A stretch of 13,615 nt of DNA from an uncultured Candidatus Melainabacteria bacterium (GCA_934675225.1 CAKUQA010000008.1:1-13615); one strand, 5' to 3'; counted from the first letter of the stretch, positions 1 to 7,738 are shown. The notes: generated by a model from the sequence alone, not told the origin. Translations and numbers: made by a program.

Positions 1-2
1 GA

Positions 3-326
3 ATGGGTGGCTCTAAATCTTTAGAAGTATATCCACCTACGGAAGAAAGTCTTGCAATTAATAAGCTTATTGTTGTAGAAAATCCTAAAAGACTAAATGA
101 TGCTCTAGGGTTGTTAAGTCAAATGTTTGATAAAATTGGTTCTATAACAACAAGAATGTCTTTCTTTGCAGAAGAAACAGGTATTGAAAATATGAATGAC
201 AGCATAAATCTTGATGAAATTCAATCTAATATGAATATTTTTGATAAAATAATGAAAGAAATTTCGGAAATTAAGAAAAAAGGAGTTAGTGAAAATGAAC
301 AAAGCAAAAGTCAGAATAATAAATAA
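3..326 (+). CDS. Unrecognised protein, C-terminal part (5' end probably outside window)
   Basis: This open frame runs from the window edge to a TAA at 324-326. The first ATG is at base 3, so there is no room to see a ribosome site and the true start may lie upstream. The visible 107 residues are soluble and mostly helical in character, with a charged, Lys/Glu/Asn-rich C-terminus and no cysteines, signal peptide or membrane segment. No domain is recognised and no function is proposed. Its last 32 bases overlap the start of upp, and the upp ribosome site (AGGAG at 281-285) lies inside it. The two genes are therefore probably co-transcribed and translationally coupled. Codon use resembles the neighbours. 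I am fairly sure it is coding; its start and role are unknown. Confidence 0.6.
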   Translation: MGGSKSLEVYPPTEESLAINKLIVVENPKRLNDALGLLSQMFDKIGSITTRMSFFAEETGIENMNDSINLDEIQSNMNIFDKIMKEISEIKKKGVSENEQSKSQNNK

Positions 327-945
327 TCCTGTTGTGCTTTTAAACTTATGTACAATGCGAGATAAGAATACTGATAGTCAAGGTGTTCGAATTGCAACAA
401 GAAAAATTACAAGATGTCTTTTGTACGAAGCTGCAAAAAATCTTCCTCTTGTAGATACAGAAGTAACCACTCCTCTAACAACTTTTACGGCAAAAACAGT
501 TGATCCGAATATTAACTTAATTATTTCTCCGATATTGCGTGCCGGATTGATTTTTACTGATGAAGCAATTGATATTTTGCCACAAGCTTGTATTCGACAT
601 ATAGGTATGTATAGGGATGAAAAAACACTTAAACCTGTTTGGTATTATAATAAAGTACCTATGGATGCGCCAAATCCGGAAAATTTCTATATTTATATTA
701 CTGATCCAATGCTTGCAACAGGAAATTCGTTGATAGAAGCAATAAAGTTGTACGCTGATAAAGGTATTCCAATTGATAATATCAAAGTTATTTGTATAAT
801 AGCTGCACCTCAAGGGATTGAAAATATCCAGAACCATTATCCTGATATTGAAATTATTACGGCTGCAGTTGATGACCATTTGAATGAAAAAGGGTACATT
901 GTTCCCGGGATGGGTGATGCCGGCGATAGAATATTTAATACATAG
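295..945 (+). CDS. upp: Uracil phosphoribosyltransferase
   Basis: This enzyme converts uracil and PRPP to UMP plus pyrophosphate in cytoplasmic pyrimidine salvage. The 216 residues match the usual family length of about 208-215. Visible signatures are PILRAG (79-84), the PRPP-binding loop ITDPMLATGNS (135-145) and the C-terminal uracil-binding segment YIVPGMGDAGDRIF (201-214). I chose the ATG at 295 because AGGAG at 281-285 sits nine bases upstream. The GTG at 289 would add two residues but would be only three bases from that site. The gene overlaps the preceding one by 32 bases and converges on the asparaginase gene across 41 bases in which I see no clear terminator hairpin. Nothing looks damaged or foreign. 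Confidence 0.95.
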   Translation: MNKAKVRIINNPVVLLNLCTMRDKNTDSQGVRIATRKITRCLLYEAAKNLPLVDTEVTTPLTTFTAKTVDPNINLIISPILRAGLIFTDEAIDILPQACIRHIGMYRDEKTLKPVWYYNKVPMDAPNPENFYIYITDPMLATGNSLIEAIKLYADKGIPIDNIKVICIIAAPQGIENIQNHYPDIEIITAAVDDHLNEKGYIVPGMGDAGDRIFNT

Positions 946-986
946 AAAAAGTTTATACTGATTGTAGAATTACTTGTGATTAAAAA

Positions 987-1943
987 TTAAACCAATATTT
1001 TTATTTCACCGACTTTTTGTCCATGCAAAGTTTTTATATCTAAGTCCATAGGAATTTCTGCCCAATGAAGGTTTTTTAAAATCTGACAAACAACAAGTTC
1101 GCGAGCCTTCATATCACAATCAGCAATTTTTACAACAAATGCTTCTTCTGTTTGCGTATTAACAACAATACACAATCCTCCTGCGCCAACTTTAGCAACA
1201 ATGTTTTTAGAATTTGTAATAATTTTAGTATCAGTTCTGTCCTCTCCGCCAATAATGTAAGGGTGATTTAAGAAGGCATTTTTAATTTTTTCATATTTAG
1301 GATTGCAAAACAGGTTTAGATAGCCGTGTAACATGTTGGTTAAAGGCATTGACATAATTGGCACTCCACAACCGTCAGTTGTTAGTGGGTATGCTTTTGT
1401 TACTTTGCATAATTCATATATTTTTTTTCTAATAGCGATTTGTAGTGGATGATCGGGATGGTCATAAGTTTCTAAATCCCAATCTTTCATTTTACATAAG
1501 CCAAGCATCATAACATGTTTCCCGGAACAATTATTCTGTAATGGATGTTCTGAACTCCCGTTAAGTATCATTTTAGTTTGTTCTGTTTTAGATAAAGGCT
1601 TATGCAAACCGCATTTTAAGTAACTTTCGTCAAGACCGATTTTTTTAAGAAGATTTCCTGCTGTTTGCACATGGATTTCTTCACCGGCATGAGATGCACA
1701 ACAGATTGCAATTTCTTCTTCTGTCATGTCATAAAATTTATCCATTTCATAGTCTATTAACAGACTTGCTTGGAGTGGTTTAGCACAAGAACGAAGATAA
1801 AACGGATAATTTTTGGCATCTCCGGTAAAATCAAATGCTTTATTTTTATTAGCAAGTACAATAAATCCGTAATGTTCTTGATCTACAAGCCCATCTCGGT
1901 TATATTCAAGCAGTAATTCCGGTTCTGTGTTATTGTTGACCAT
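987..1943 (-). CDS. L-asparaginase, Asparaginase_II (Rhizobium etli-type) family
   Basis: This predicted cytoplasmic enzyme hydrolyses L-asparagine to aspartate and ammonia. It belongs to the Rhizobium etli-type class, unrelated to the E. coli asparaginases. The 318 residues carry the family's Ser-Lys elements: RSCAKPLQ (Ser52, Lys55), ASHAGE (Ser84) and a lysine in KVGAGG (Lys251). The zinc-site residues appear in NNCSGKH (Cys139, Lys142) and DGCGVP (Cys192). These assignments follow the characterised R. etli enzyme by motif, not by alignment. The family commonly reads GAEG where this protein has GAGG, which may be a mild substitution. The ATG lies inside the last codons of the upstream gene (14-base overlap) with only a weak purine-rich site, so translational coupling is likely. 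No signal peptide is present. Confidence 0.88.
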   Translation of the reverse strand: MVNNNTEPELLLEYNRDGLVDQEHYGFIVLANKNKAFDFTGDAKNYPFYLRSCAKPLQASLLIDYEMDKFYDMTEEEIAICCASHAGEEIHVQTAGNLLKKIGLDESYLKCGLHKPLSKTEQTKMILNGSSEHPLQNNCSGKHVMMLGLCKMKDWDLETYDHPDHPLQIAIRKKIYELCKVTKAYPLTTDGCGVPIMSMPLTNMLHGYLNLFCNPKYEKIKNAFLNHPYIIGGEDRTDTKIITNSKNIVAKVGAGGLCIVVNTQTEEAFVVKIADCDMKARELVVCQILKNLHWAEIPMDLDIKTLHGQKVGEIKILV

Positions 1944-2685
1944 TTCTTTTTACCAATTCTAATAATTGCAACATTTTGCGTTTAAGTTTTAAATTTTCGT
2001 CTTTTAGTTTCGCAATTTCTTCTTCAAATTTTTGATTTTCGTTTGTAAATGTTGTTTCCGGTTTTGGGACAGTAGTGTAATCTAAAATAAATCTTTTCTT
2101 AGCTTCTTCTTTAAGTTGAAGTAATGCTTTTAAATCAGCCTCTGTAACATAACCTAAATCAATTAGTATTTGTCCAAATTGTTTAGGAGTGTCGCTTTCT
2201 TGAGCATCTCTAAACGCTAGAATTGCTTTTTGCAATTCATCAACCGATAATGCTCCTTTTTGTTTGAAGTATTCTCCAACTCTAAATTTGCCGGCAATAT
2301 AACCAGCCATAGCGTGAATTTCTTTTGAGTCAGGAACTTTGATAAAGTTTTGTTCCAAACATAATTCATAGTATTTTGCAACTTCTTCCATTGACAAGAA
2401 TGTATTTACGGAAATTTCAATCATACTATATTCATTCGCGCAACCTTGTAGAAAGTTGTATATATTATTATCGAGACCGCATTTATGCTCCATAAGTTCT
2501 GTTTTGCCTTTAAAAGTAAGGGTCGGAACAAATGTTGAGAATATGTCTCCTTTATGTTCTCTTAAAAATTCTTCACAGCCATAGTTCTGCATTTCTTCAG
2601 AAAGTTTAAGGTAAATAACTTGTTTAATCCAAAATGGAACGCCAAAAATTTTGTCTAAAAATAATTCAAAAATATTCTTTCTCAA
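1930..2685 (-). CDS. MshEN-like domain and coiled-coil protein of unknown function
   Basis: I do not recognise this 251-residue protein as a named family. Residues 135-192 (GEYFKQKGALSVDEL to LIDLGYVTEADLKALL) resemble the paired helical motif of MshEN/GspE N-terminal domains, which in some proteins bind c-di-GMP and in others are adaptors. Residues 213-247 form a likely coiled coil rich in Glu, Lys and Leu. The first 130 residues have no recognisable motif. There is no signal peptide. Translation starts at TTG 2685, supported by GAGAGG five bases upstream, and a strong promoter lies at 2721-2749. The gene overlaps the asparaginase by 14 bases, so the two are co-expressed. Whether it regulates the enzyme is unknown. 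The domain call is moderate, the gene call strong. Confidence 0.75.
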   Translation of the reverse strand: MRKNIFELFLDKIFGVPFWIKQVIYLKLSEEMQNYGCEEFLREHKGDIFSTFVPTLTFKGKTELMEHKCGLDNNIYNFLQGCANEYSMIEISVNTFLSMEEVAKYYELCLEQNFIKVPDSKEIHAMAGYIAGKFRVGEYFKQKGALSVDELQKAILAFRDAQESDTPKQFGQILIDLGYVTEADLKALLQLKEEAKKRFILDYTTVPKPETTFTNENQKFEEEIAKLKDENLKLKRKMLQLLELVKRNGQQ

Positions 2686-2720
2686 ATCAACCTCTCAAAT
2701 AAAAATACTATATGTTGGTA

Positions 2721-2749
2721 ATTATAACATATTTTAAATTTTTATTCAA
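2721..2749 (-). promoter_or_regulatory. Sigma-70-type promoter for the MshEN-like/asparaginase pair
   Basis: On the minus strand TTGAAT (2749-2744) and a perfect TATAAT (2726-2721) are separated by 17 bases. A TG one base before the -10 gives an extended -10. It lies about 35 bases upstream of the TTG start at 2685 and is the best promoter match in this intergenic region. Confidence 0.75.
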
Positions 2750-2809
2750 GTTTTCAATAAAGTAAAAAATTAGACGAAAAGGGGAGTAAAAAACTTCTGC
2801 TTTGTGCTA

Positions 2810-2838
2810 TTGATTTATACTTTTAAAAATAGTATTAT
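2810..2838 (+). promoter_or_regulatory. Sigma-70-type promoter for the VKOR-DsbA/queH operon
   Basis: TTGATT (2810-2815) and TATTAT (2833-2838) are separated by 17 bases. The start codon at 2865 follows after an AGGAGA ribosome site at 2850-2855. This promoter is divergent from the minus-strand promoter at 2721-2749, with about 60 bases between the two -35 boxes. Confidence 0.65.
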
Positions 2839-2864
2839 AAAGAAAACATAGGAGAACTTTATAT

Positions 2865-4058
2865 ATGGAAAAAGAAATGAAAAAGAAGATTACGATTGCA
2901 TCTATTGCAATTGTAGGTATAATTACGACTATAAAACTTGCTATAATATATTATAATGCTAACTTCAATCCTTATGCGCTTTCAAGTTTTTGTTCCGTAA
3001 ATGAATTTATTGATTGTGATGGAATTGCAAAAACTACAGAATCTCAATTTTTAGGAATTCCTTTAGCTTATTGGGGAATGTTTTTCTATGCATTTGTATT
3101 TGTAATGTTATTTGCAAAAAAATTGAAGAATTTTAAACTATTCAAATTTATGGAAGTTTTCAAAAATCCTTTTGATTATATTGCTTCTTTAGGTTTGTTT
3201 GCATTTGTTGTGTCAATGATTTTGTTGTGTTTGAGTTTATTTGAAATTAAAAAACTTTGTATTTTGTGTGCATTTACTTATATTTTAAATTTGGCAATCG
3301 GTTGTGTTGCTACAGATTTTAAAAATGGCGGATTTGTGCATTCTATAAAACAAAGTGTTTTAGATTTTATTGATGCAATAAAAGTTAAAAAATATCTGAT
3401 AGCATTTATCGTTGTTGTAGCTGCAATTGCAGGCTTTTTAACATATACTCGTGTAACATTTAAGTTCGCTCCACAAGTAAAAAGACAAATGGAATTTAAA
3501 GAATTTAAACATAAGAAAAATAAATTTGCGGTAAAAGGAAATCTTTTAGGAGATGAAAACGCAAAAGTAGTAGTTTATGTTTACTCAGATTATCAATGTC
3601 CTGTTTGTCCTATTCACAATGCTATGATGCATAAACTTGCAAAAGAAGTTAAAGGGATAAAAATTGTTCATAGAAACTTGCCTTTAGATACAGAATGTAA
3701 TGCTTATTTGCAAGCTCCGTTCCATCAAGGTTCTTGTATAGATGCTCAATATTCTATTGCTGCTGAAAAACAAGGTAAATTATGGGAAATGAATGAAATT
3801 TTATTTGAACAAAAACCTCAAACAGAAGAAGAAATTTTAAAACTTGTTGCGAATAAAGGTTTTGATTTAGATAAATTGCAAGAAGATGCAAATAGTTTGG
3901 AAACACAAAACGAACTTAAAAAAGATATTGATTTCGCTTATAAACACGGAATTATGGGAACTCCATCAACAATGATTAATAATGAAGTGTATGTTGGTAT
4001 AAAACCGTATAAAGAATTTAAAGAATGGGTTGAAAAGTATGGAGCAACAGAAAAATAA
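2865..4058 (+). CDS. VKOR-DsbA fusion: disulphide-forming membrane oxidoreductase
   Basis: This single 397-residue protein appears to do the job of DsbB plus DsbA. A quinone-dependent VKOR membrane domain would re-oxidise a thioredoxin-fold domain that puts disulphides into exported proteins. Hydrophobic segments near 9-29, 64-84, 104-126, 130-150 and 177-195 anchor it. The VKOR domain has the loop pair Cys43/Cys51 and the active site CILC (132-135). After the fifth segment comes a DsbA-like domain with CPVC (245-248), an inserted pair Cys278/Cys291 typical of such fusions, and the cis-proline loop GTPS (Pro367). Start ATG 2865 is preceded by GGAG ten bases upstream; the ATG at 2877 is less well placed. 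It overlaps queH by 20 bases. Such fusions are well known in cyanobacteria. The topology is predicted by eye. Confidence 0.93.
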   Translation: MEKEMKKKITIASIAIVGIITTIKLAIIYYNANFNPYALSSFCSVNEFIDCDGIAKTTESQFLGIPLAYWGMFFYAFVFVMLFAKKLKNFKLFKFMEVFKNPFDYIASLGLFAFVVSMILLCLSLFEIKKLCILCAFTYILNLAIGCVATDFKNGGFVHSIKQSVLDFIDAIKVKKYLIAFIVVVAAIAGFLTYTRVTFKFAPQVKRQMEFKEFKHKKNKFAVKGNLLGDENAKVVVYVYSDYQCPVCPIHNAMMHKLAKEVKGIKIVHRNLPLDTECNAYLQAPFHQGSCIDAQYSIAAEKQGKLWEMNEILFEQKPQTEEEILKLVANKGFDLDKLQEDANSLETQNELKKDIDFAYKHGIMGTPSTMINNEVYVGIKPYKEFKEWVEKYGATEK

Positions 4059-4584
4059 AATAGTTCTTCATGCTTGTTGCGGAATTTGTTCAGGATATCC
4101 TGTATCTTTTTTACAAGATGCAGGATATCAGGTTATTGTATATTTTTACAATCCGAATATTTATCCGAATGAAGAATATCAAAAAAGACTTGATGCAGAA
4201 AAAACTCTTTGTGAACATTTTGGATGTGAACTTGTTGAGGAAGAATACAATCCTGATGAGTTTTATAATGCAGCTAGAGGTTTGGAGCAAGAGCCGGAGC
4301 GCGGCAAAAGATGTGATAAGTGTTTTGAATTGCGCTTGAAAAAGACTGCTGAGTTTGCAAAGTCAAGAGGTATTGAGAGTTTTACAACTTCTATTGTAAT
4401 TAGTCCTCACAAAAATTTTCAAAAACTTTCAGAAATCGGACAAAAAATTGCTCAAGAAGAAGGTTTAAATTTCCTTGCAATAGATTTTAAAAAGAAAGAT
4501 GGCTTTTTAAAAACGAACAAAATATCTCGAGAATTGGGGTTATATAGACAAAATTATTGTGGATGTAAATTTAGTTTAAGATAA
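4039..4584 (+). CDS. queH: Epoxyqueuosine reductase QueH
   Basis: QueH performs the last step of tRNA queuosine synthesis, reducing epoxyqueuosine to queuosine. It is an iron-sulphur enzyme unrelated to the cobalamin-dependent QueG. The 181 residues show the full family pattern: HACCGICS (Cys13, Cys14, Cys17), YNPNIYP (37-43), GKRCDKCFELRL (Cys92, Cys95), a TTSIVISPHKN segment, FKKKDGF and the C-terminal YRQNYCGCKFS with two more cysteines. I chose ATG 4039, which overlaps the VKOR-DsbA gene by 20 bases. A TTG at 4030 would add three residues. No good ribosome site is visible before either, so it probably depends on coupled translation. No other queuosine genes are in the window. Confidence 0.93.
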   Translation: MEQQKNKIVLHACCGICSGYPVSFLQDAGYQVIVYFYNPNIYPNEEYQKRLDAEKTLCEHFGCELVEEEYNPDEFYNAARGLEQEPERGKRCDKCFELRLKKTAEFAKSRGIESFTTSIVISPHKNFQKLSEIGQKIAQEEGLNFLAIDFKKKDGFLKTNKISRELGLYRQNYCGCKFSLR

Positions 4585-4599
4585 ATCATATATATACAC

Positions 4600-4628
4600 T
4601 ATGAATTCTCTTAAAAATGTTATATAAT
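4600..4628 (+). promoter_or_regulatory. Probable extended -10 promoter upstream of the exported TPR gene
   Basis: TATAAT lies at 4623-4628, overlapping TATATA at 4621-4626 that is preceded by TGT, an extended -10 arrangement. The corresponding -35 (TATGAA, 4600-4605) is poor. It would give a leader of roughly 50 bases before the ATG at 4688. Confidence 0.4.
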
Positions 4629-4687
4629 AAAATAAAACCTTGATTTATAAGATAAAATAATTAATAAGAGAGAAAAAGGACGAAAGT

Positions 4688-5713
4688 ATGAATAACAAGT
4701 TTATTTTGACATTAGCATTATTACTTGCAGCCGGTTCATTGAGTGCTTATGCTGTTGGAGTTGAAGGATTGCAGCCTCTTGACAGTAATTCAGCAAGAAG
4801 TTCTGTTTATCAAAATGCTGTTGCTGCAGATAGACAAAAAGCAACAGAACAAAATTCCGGTAGTACTACAAGTTTGAATATTAATACAAGTACAGTTTAT
4901 TATCCAAATGCGACTACAAAAAGTATTGCCGCAAAATATAAAATGGGTAATTATTCCGGTTGTATGCAAGAATGCTATTCTTTGTTGAAAAAACAACCAA
5001 ACAATGCAATTGCGTACTACTATTTGGCTATGGTTTATACACATCTTAATATGCAGGATAAAGCAGTTGAAGCTTATAATAAAGTTATCAGTCTTAACCC
5101 TGGGCAATATTTAGTTGACTATGCAACAAAAGGGCGTGATTGTTTGACCGGAGGTCCTGCTTGTCATCCTCAAGAAGTAAAACAAGAAGAACAGCTTGAT
5201 GATTTGGATAAATTTATCAGAGCGCCTTATGGAAATGGTTTGTCTCCGGAATTGAATAATGAAGTTAGACAAAAACAACTTAATAATATTCAAGAAACAA
5301 TTAATAAAAAAGATAATCTTGAAAATAAAGATATTCAAAAAATTAAAAATTTCGATAACAAAAAAACAGAAGCAGAAGAAACAATTAAAATTGCGCAGGT
5401 TTCTGACGATGATGTGCTAAAAGCAATTAATACATTAAAAGAAGCAGGTGTAAATGTTTCAGTATCTAACAGCGCAGAACAAAATCCGTATGCTGCTATG
5501 GCGCAATATCAAGATCCAAGAGTTGCTGAAATGAGTATGTTGCTTGGAAATAATAATAACAATAACAACAATAGTATGATGAATATGATTCCTTTAATGA
5601 TGAGCCAAGCTCAAAAAGGAGAAAATATTGATCCGCGCTTAATGCAGACTATGATGATGAATTCTATGATGTCTGATTTTAATTATATGAATAATAACAA
5701 TAACAATTATTAA
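4688..5713 (+). CDS. Exported TPR protein with four cysteines and Asn/Met-rich C-terminus
   Basis: The product has a clear Sec signal peptide: MNNKF, a hydrophobic stretch at 6-15 and a likely cleavage after SAYA (Ala22). Residues about 80-145 form one or two TPR-like helical repeats (AIAYYYLAMVYTHLNMQDKA). The only cysteines are Cys92/Cys96 before the repeats and Cys152/Cys159 after them, a pattern that suggests structural disulphides. Residues 165-240 are charged and probably helical or coiled. From about 265 the chain becomes low complexity, with a run of eight Asn near 290, methionine clusters and a second Asn run ending at the terminal Tyr. AGGA at 4677-4680 supports ATG 4688. It lies about 100 bases downstream of queH, with its own promoter candidate. 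The function is unknown; a cell-envelope scaffold is a guess. Confidence 0.8.
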   Translation: MNNKFILTLALLLAAGSLSAYAVGVEGLQPLDSNSARSSVYQNAVAADRQKATEQNSGSTTSLNINTSTVYYPNATTKSIAAKYKMGNYSGCMQECYSLLKKQPNNAIAYYYLAMVYTHLNMQDKAVEAYNKVISLNPGQYLVDYATKGRDCLTGGPACHPQEVKQEEQLDDLDKFIRAPYGNGLSPELNNEVRQKQLNNIQETINKKDNLENKDIQKIKNFDNKKTEAEETIKIAQVSDDDVLKAINTLKEAGVNVSVSNSAEQNPYAAMAQYQDPRVAEMSMLLGNNNNNNNNSMMNMIPLMMSQAQKGENIDPRLMQTMMMNSMMSDFNYMNNNNNNY

Positions 5714-5719
5714 TAATTT

Positions 5720-6319
5720 ATGGTATTAGATTATAAGACAGCTAAAGAAAAATTGTTGACAGGTTTAGTGGATAGAGACTGTCAGCAATTTTTCGTTAAA
5801 AATGGATGTGTTTTTGAAGATGCGTATCTGCATCTTTTAGCAGGTCATTTCCCTTACGCAAAAAAACAGTTTGAATTAATGGAAGATTTTGATATTCGCG
5901 CTCATTGGACGTTGTTTGAAATGTCTTTGATAGAAGGTGAAGTGACAGAATACCCATCATATTTTGAATTGAGAAACTTTTTGGAGATTGATTTAAACAT
6001 ATTTATAACTTATTGTCTCGGAACTTATGTGGAAAATATTGTTCGTTATGCTGATTTTATGTATACGATAAATCCTGAAGTTCATAAATTTATTGGCCGA
6101 GTTTTGTACAATAACAATTTAAAAGAACAAGGAATGTTTTTCTTGAATAGGGCGAAAAACTATTTTTATCATGATCCGGAATTACATTATTTGCTTGCTT
6201 ATATTTATAATGAAAATGGAGAGATTGAAAATGCTCAAAAGGCATTAGATGCTTGCTTAAATATTTTGCCAAATTATTATCCTGCAAGAAATTTATCTGA
6301 AAAGCTCAAGTTAAAATAA
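5720..6319 (+). CDS. TPR-like helical protein, function unknown
   Basis: This 199-residue protein has no signal peptide or membrane segment and is presumably cytoplasmic. It is rich in Tyr, Phe and Asn. Residues 119-152 and 153-186 look like two TPR units, the second clear (ELHYLLAYIYNENGEIENAQ). The N-terminal half is helical but unrecognised. ATG 5720 follows the stop of the exported TPR gene by six bases and has no purine-rich ribosome site, so translation probably depends on the upstream gene. The tight spacing suggests that the two proteins work together, for example cytoplasmic and exported parts of one process, but no substrate or partner can be named. Confidence 0.75.
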   Translation: MVLDYKTAKEKLLTGLVDRDCQQFFVKNGCVFEDAYLHLLAGHFPYAKKQFELMEDFDIRAHWTLFEMSLIEGEVTEYPSYFELRNFLEIDLNIFITYCLGTYVENIVRYADFMYTINPEVHKFIGRVLYNNNLKEQGMFFLNRAKNYFYHDPELHYLLAYIYNENGEIENAQKALDACLNILPNYYPARNLSEKLKLK

Positions 6320-6320
6320 T

Positions 6321-6349
6321 TTGTAGATTTTAATTGTTCGTGATACACT
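6321..6349 (+). promoter_or_regulatory. Promoter for the DAHP synthase gene
   Basis: TTGTAG (6321-6326) and TACACT (6344-6349) are separated by 17 bases, with TGA directly before the -10 (extended -10). It begins immediately after the stop codon of the preceding TPR gene and 37 bases before the ATG at 6386. Confidence 0.5.
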
Positions 6350-6385
6350 CATTTTGCAAAATACTACTACTGGAGAAAATTTTTT

Positions 6386-7435
6386 ATGATTATAATTATG
6401 GAGCGTAACGCTACAAAAGTTCAAGTTCAGCGTGTGATTGATTTTTTGAAAGATAATGGCTTTGATATTCGTTTTAATCAAGGGCAGGTTCATACCGTAA
6501 TTGATGCAATTGGTGATAAAACATCTGTAACCCCTGGACGTGTATCGGCTTTTGAAGGTGTTAAGGAAGTTAAAGTTATTAGAGAACCATTCAGACTTGC
6601 TTCCAGAGATAGAAAGCCTGATGATACGGTTATAGAATTCTCTAATGGTGTAAAAATCGGCGGAAACAATAAGCCTGTTATGATAGTTGGACCTTGTTCA
6701 GTAGAAGAAGATTATGAAGGTCTTTTAAAAGTAGCTCTTGCTGCAAAAGAGATGGGGTGTGAGTTTTTGCGTGGTGGAGCATTCAAACCGAGAACATCTC
6801 CTTATGACTTTCAAGGTTATGGTGAAAAAGCTCTAAAATATTTAAAAAGGGCAAGCGAAGAAACAGGCTTGTTAACCGTTTCCGAAGTTATGGATGCTGC
6901 GGACTTAGATATGATGTGTGATTATGTAGATGTTTTGCAAATCGGAGCAAGAAATGTTCAAAACTTTAAGCTTTTACAGGCGGTTGGAAAATGTCGAAAA
7001 CCTGTTATTTTAAAACGAGGTTTAGCAAGCACGATACGAGAATTTTTGCTTGCAGCGGAACATATTTTGTATAACGGAAATCCAAATGTAATTCTTTGTG
7101 AAAGGGGAATAAGAAGTTTTGATAATGCTTTTACCCGTAATGTTATGGATATTGCATCAATTCCTGTTATTAAAAAATATTCTCACTTACCAATAATTGT
7201 TGATCCTAGTCATGGAACAGGGCAAAGATATTTGATTGAACCTATGGCAAAAGCCGGTTTAGTTGTCGGTGCTGATGGTGTTATGATGGAAATTCACCAT
7301 GACCCTGAAAATGCTTTATCAGACGGGAAACAGAGCTTGCCGTTACCAATGTTTAAAGAGGTTATGGGTAGAATTAACAAGTTTAATGAAAGTTTGCACT
7401 ACGAAAAAAATTGTCTGTCTGCTAATGTAGGATAA
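6386..7435 (+). CDS. aroF: 3-deoxy-7-phosphoheptulonate (DAHP) synthase, type I-beta with N-terminal regulatory domain
   Basis: This enzyme condenses phosphoenolpyruvate with erythrose 4-phosphate, the entry step of the shikimate pathway to aromatic amino acids. Residues 1-70 form the ferredoxin-like domain that mediates feedback inhibition in Thermotoga-type enzymes (MIIIMERNATKVQVQRVIDF). The catalytic barrel follows, with GPCSVE (Cys104), GGAFKPRTSPYDFQG (130-144), QIGARN (185-190), DPSHGTGQR (His276), MEIHHDP (Glu302) and SDGKQSL (Asp313). Cys, His, Glu and Asp are the expected metal ligands. The length of 349 residues is normal. GGAG at 6372-6375 lies ten bases before ATG 6386, making that start better than the ATG at 6398. 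It appears to be transcribed alone. The symbol follows common usage for this subtype. Confidence 0.95.
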   Translation: MIIIMERNATKVQVQRVIDFLKDNGFDIRFNQGQVHTVIDAIGDKTSVTPGRVSAFEGVKEVKVIREPFRLASRDRKPDDTVIEFSNGVKIGGNNKPVMIVGPCSVEEDYEGLLKVALAAKEMGCEFLRGGAFKPRTSPYDFQGYGEKALKYLKRASEETGLLTVSEVMDAADLDMMCDYVDVLQIGARNVQNFKLLQAVGKCRKPVILKRGLASTIREFLLAAEHILYNGNPNVILCERGIRSFDNAFTRNVMDIASIPVIKKYSHLPIIVDPSHGTGQRYLIEPMAKAGLVVGADGVMMEIHHDPENALSDGKQSLPLPMFKEVMGRINKFNESLHYEKNCLSANVG

Positions 7436-7464
7436 GTGCTACGCACGTAATCCCAAACTATTTT

Positions 7465-7535
7465 CCTTGCCCCAACTGGGAGAAGGTAGAATTTGTTAAT
7501 GAGTAAAAACTAATTTACAAATTCGGGTGAGGGGT
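7465..7535 (+). repeat. Palindromic repeat module, copy A (apparently interrupted)
   Basis: Arms CCTT (7465-7468) and AAGG (7483-7486) enclose CCC/GGG (7471-7473, 7478-7480). The G-rich tail CGGGTGAGGGGT occurs at 7524-7535. Between them lies an AT-rich segment bounded by the inverted arms AATTTGT (7490-7496) and ACAAATT (7517-7523), as if a small palindrome had been inserted into the module. Confidence 0.4.
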
Positions 7536-7640
7536 AAAAACTTCCTTGCAAATGAAGTGGAACTGTTTGCTGAGGAAGAATTAATTATTGTCTTGCACAG
7601 ACGGAGTTTTTTTATGGAAAAATATTTTTCCTTACGGGTT

Positions 7641-7673
7641 AGTACCCACCATAATCCTCCCTCACAAGTGAGG
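7641..7673 (-). repeat. Palindromic repeat module, copy B
   Basis: Read on the minus strand, a perfect 6-base hairpin CCTCAC-TT-GTGAGG (7673-7660) is followed by the tail GAGGATTATGGTGGGT. The layout matches copies A, C and D but in the opposite orientation. Confidence 0.45.
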
Positions 7674-7738
7674 AAATGTTTATCTGGTATTACGCGGAGC
7701 GAAGCGACTTAGTATTCACCTCATACAATTTCTCTCCT

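Noticed and set aside
289..294. GTG start for upp two codons upstream
   Set aside because: It would sit only three bases from AGGAG; ATG 295 has proper spacing.
517..879. Long minus-strand open frame opposite upp, and similar frames opposite other genes
   Set aside because: These are antisense shadows of clearly conserved coding sequence, rich in Cys, Ile and Asn, with no start signals.
946..986. Terminator between upp and the asparaginase gene
   Set aside because: No stem of useful length with a T-run is visible in the 41 bases.
2865..4058. A role in vitamin K metabolism for the VKOR protein
   Set aside because: Bacterial VKOR proteins fused to a DsbA/thioredoxin domain serve disulphide formation. 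The family name is historical.
7527..7712. 61-codon plus-strand open frame after the DAHP synthase
   Set aside because: It lies wholly within the palindromic repeat mosaic, has no ribosome site, and its composition reflects the hairpins rather than a protein.
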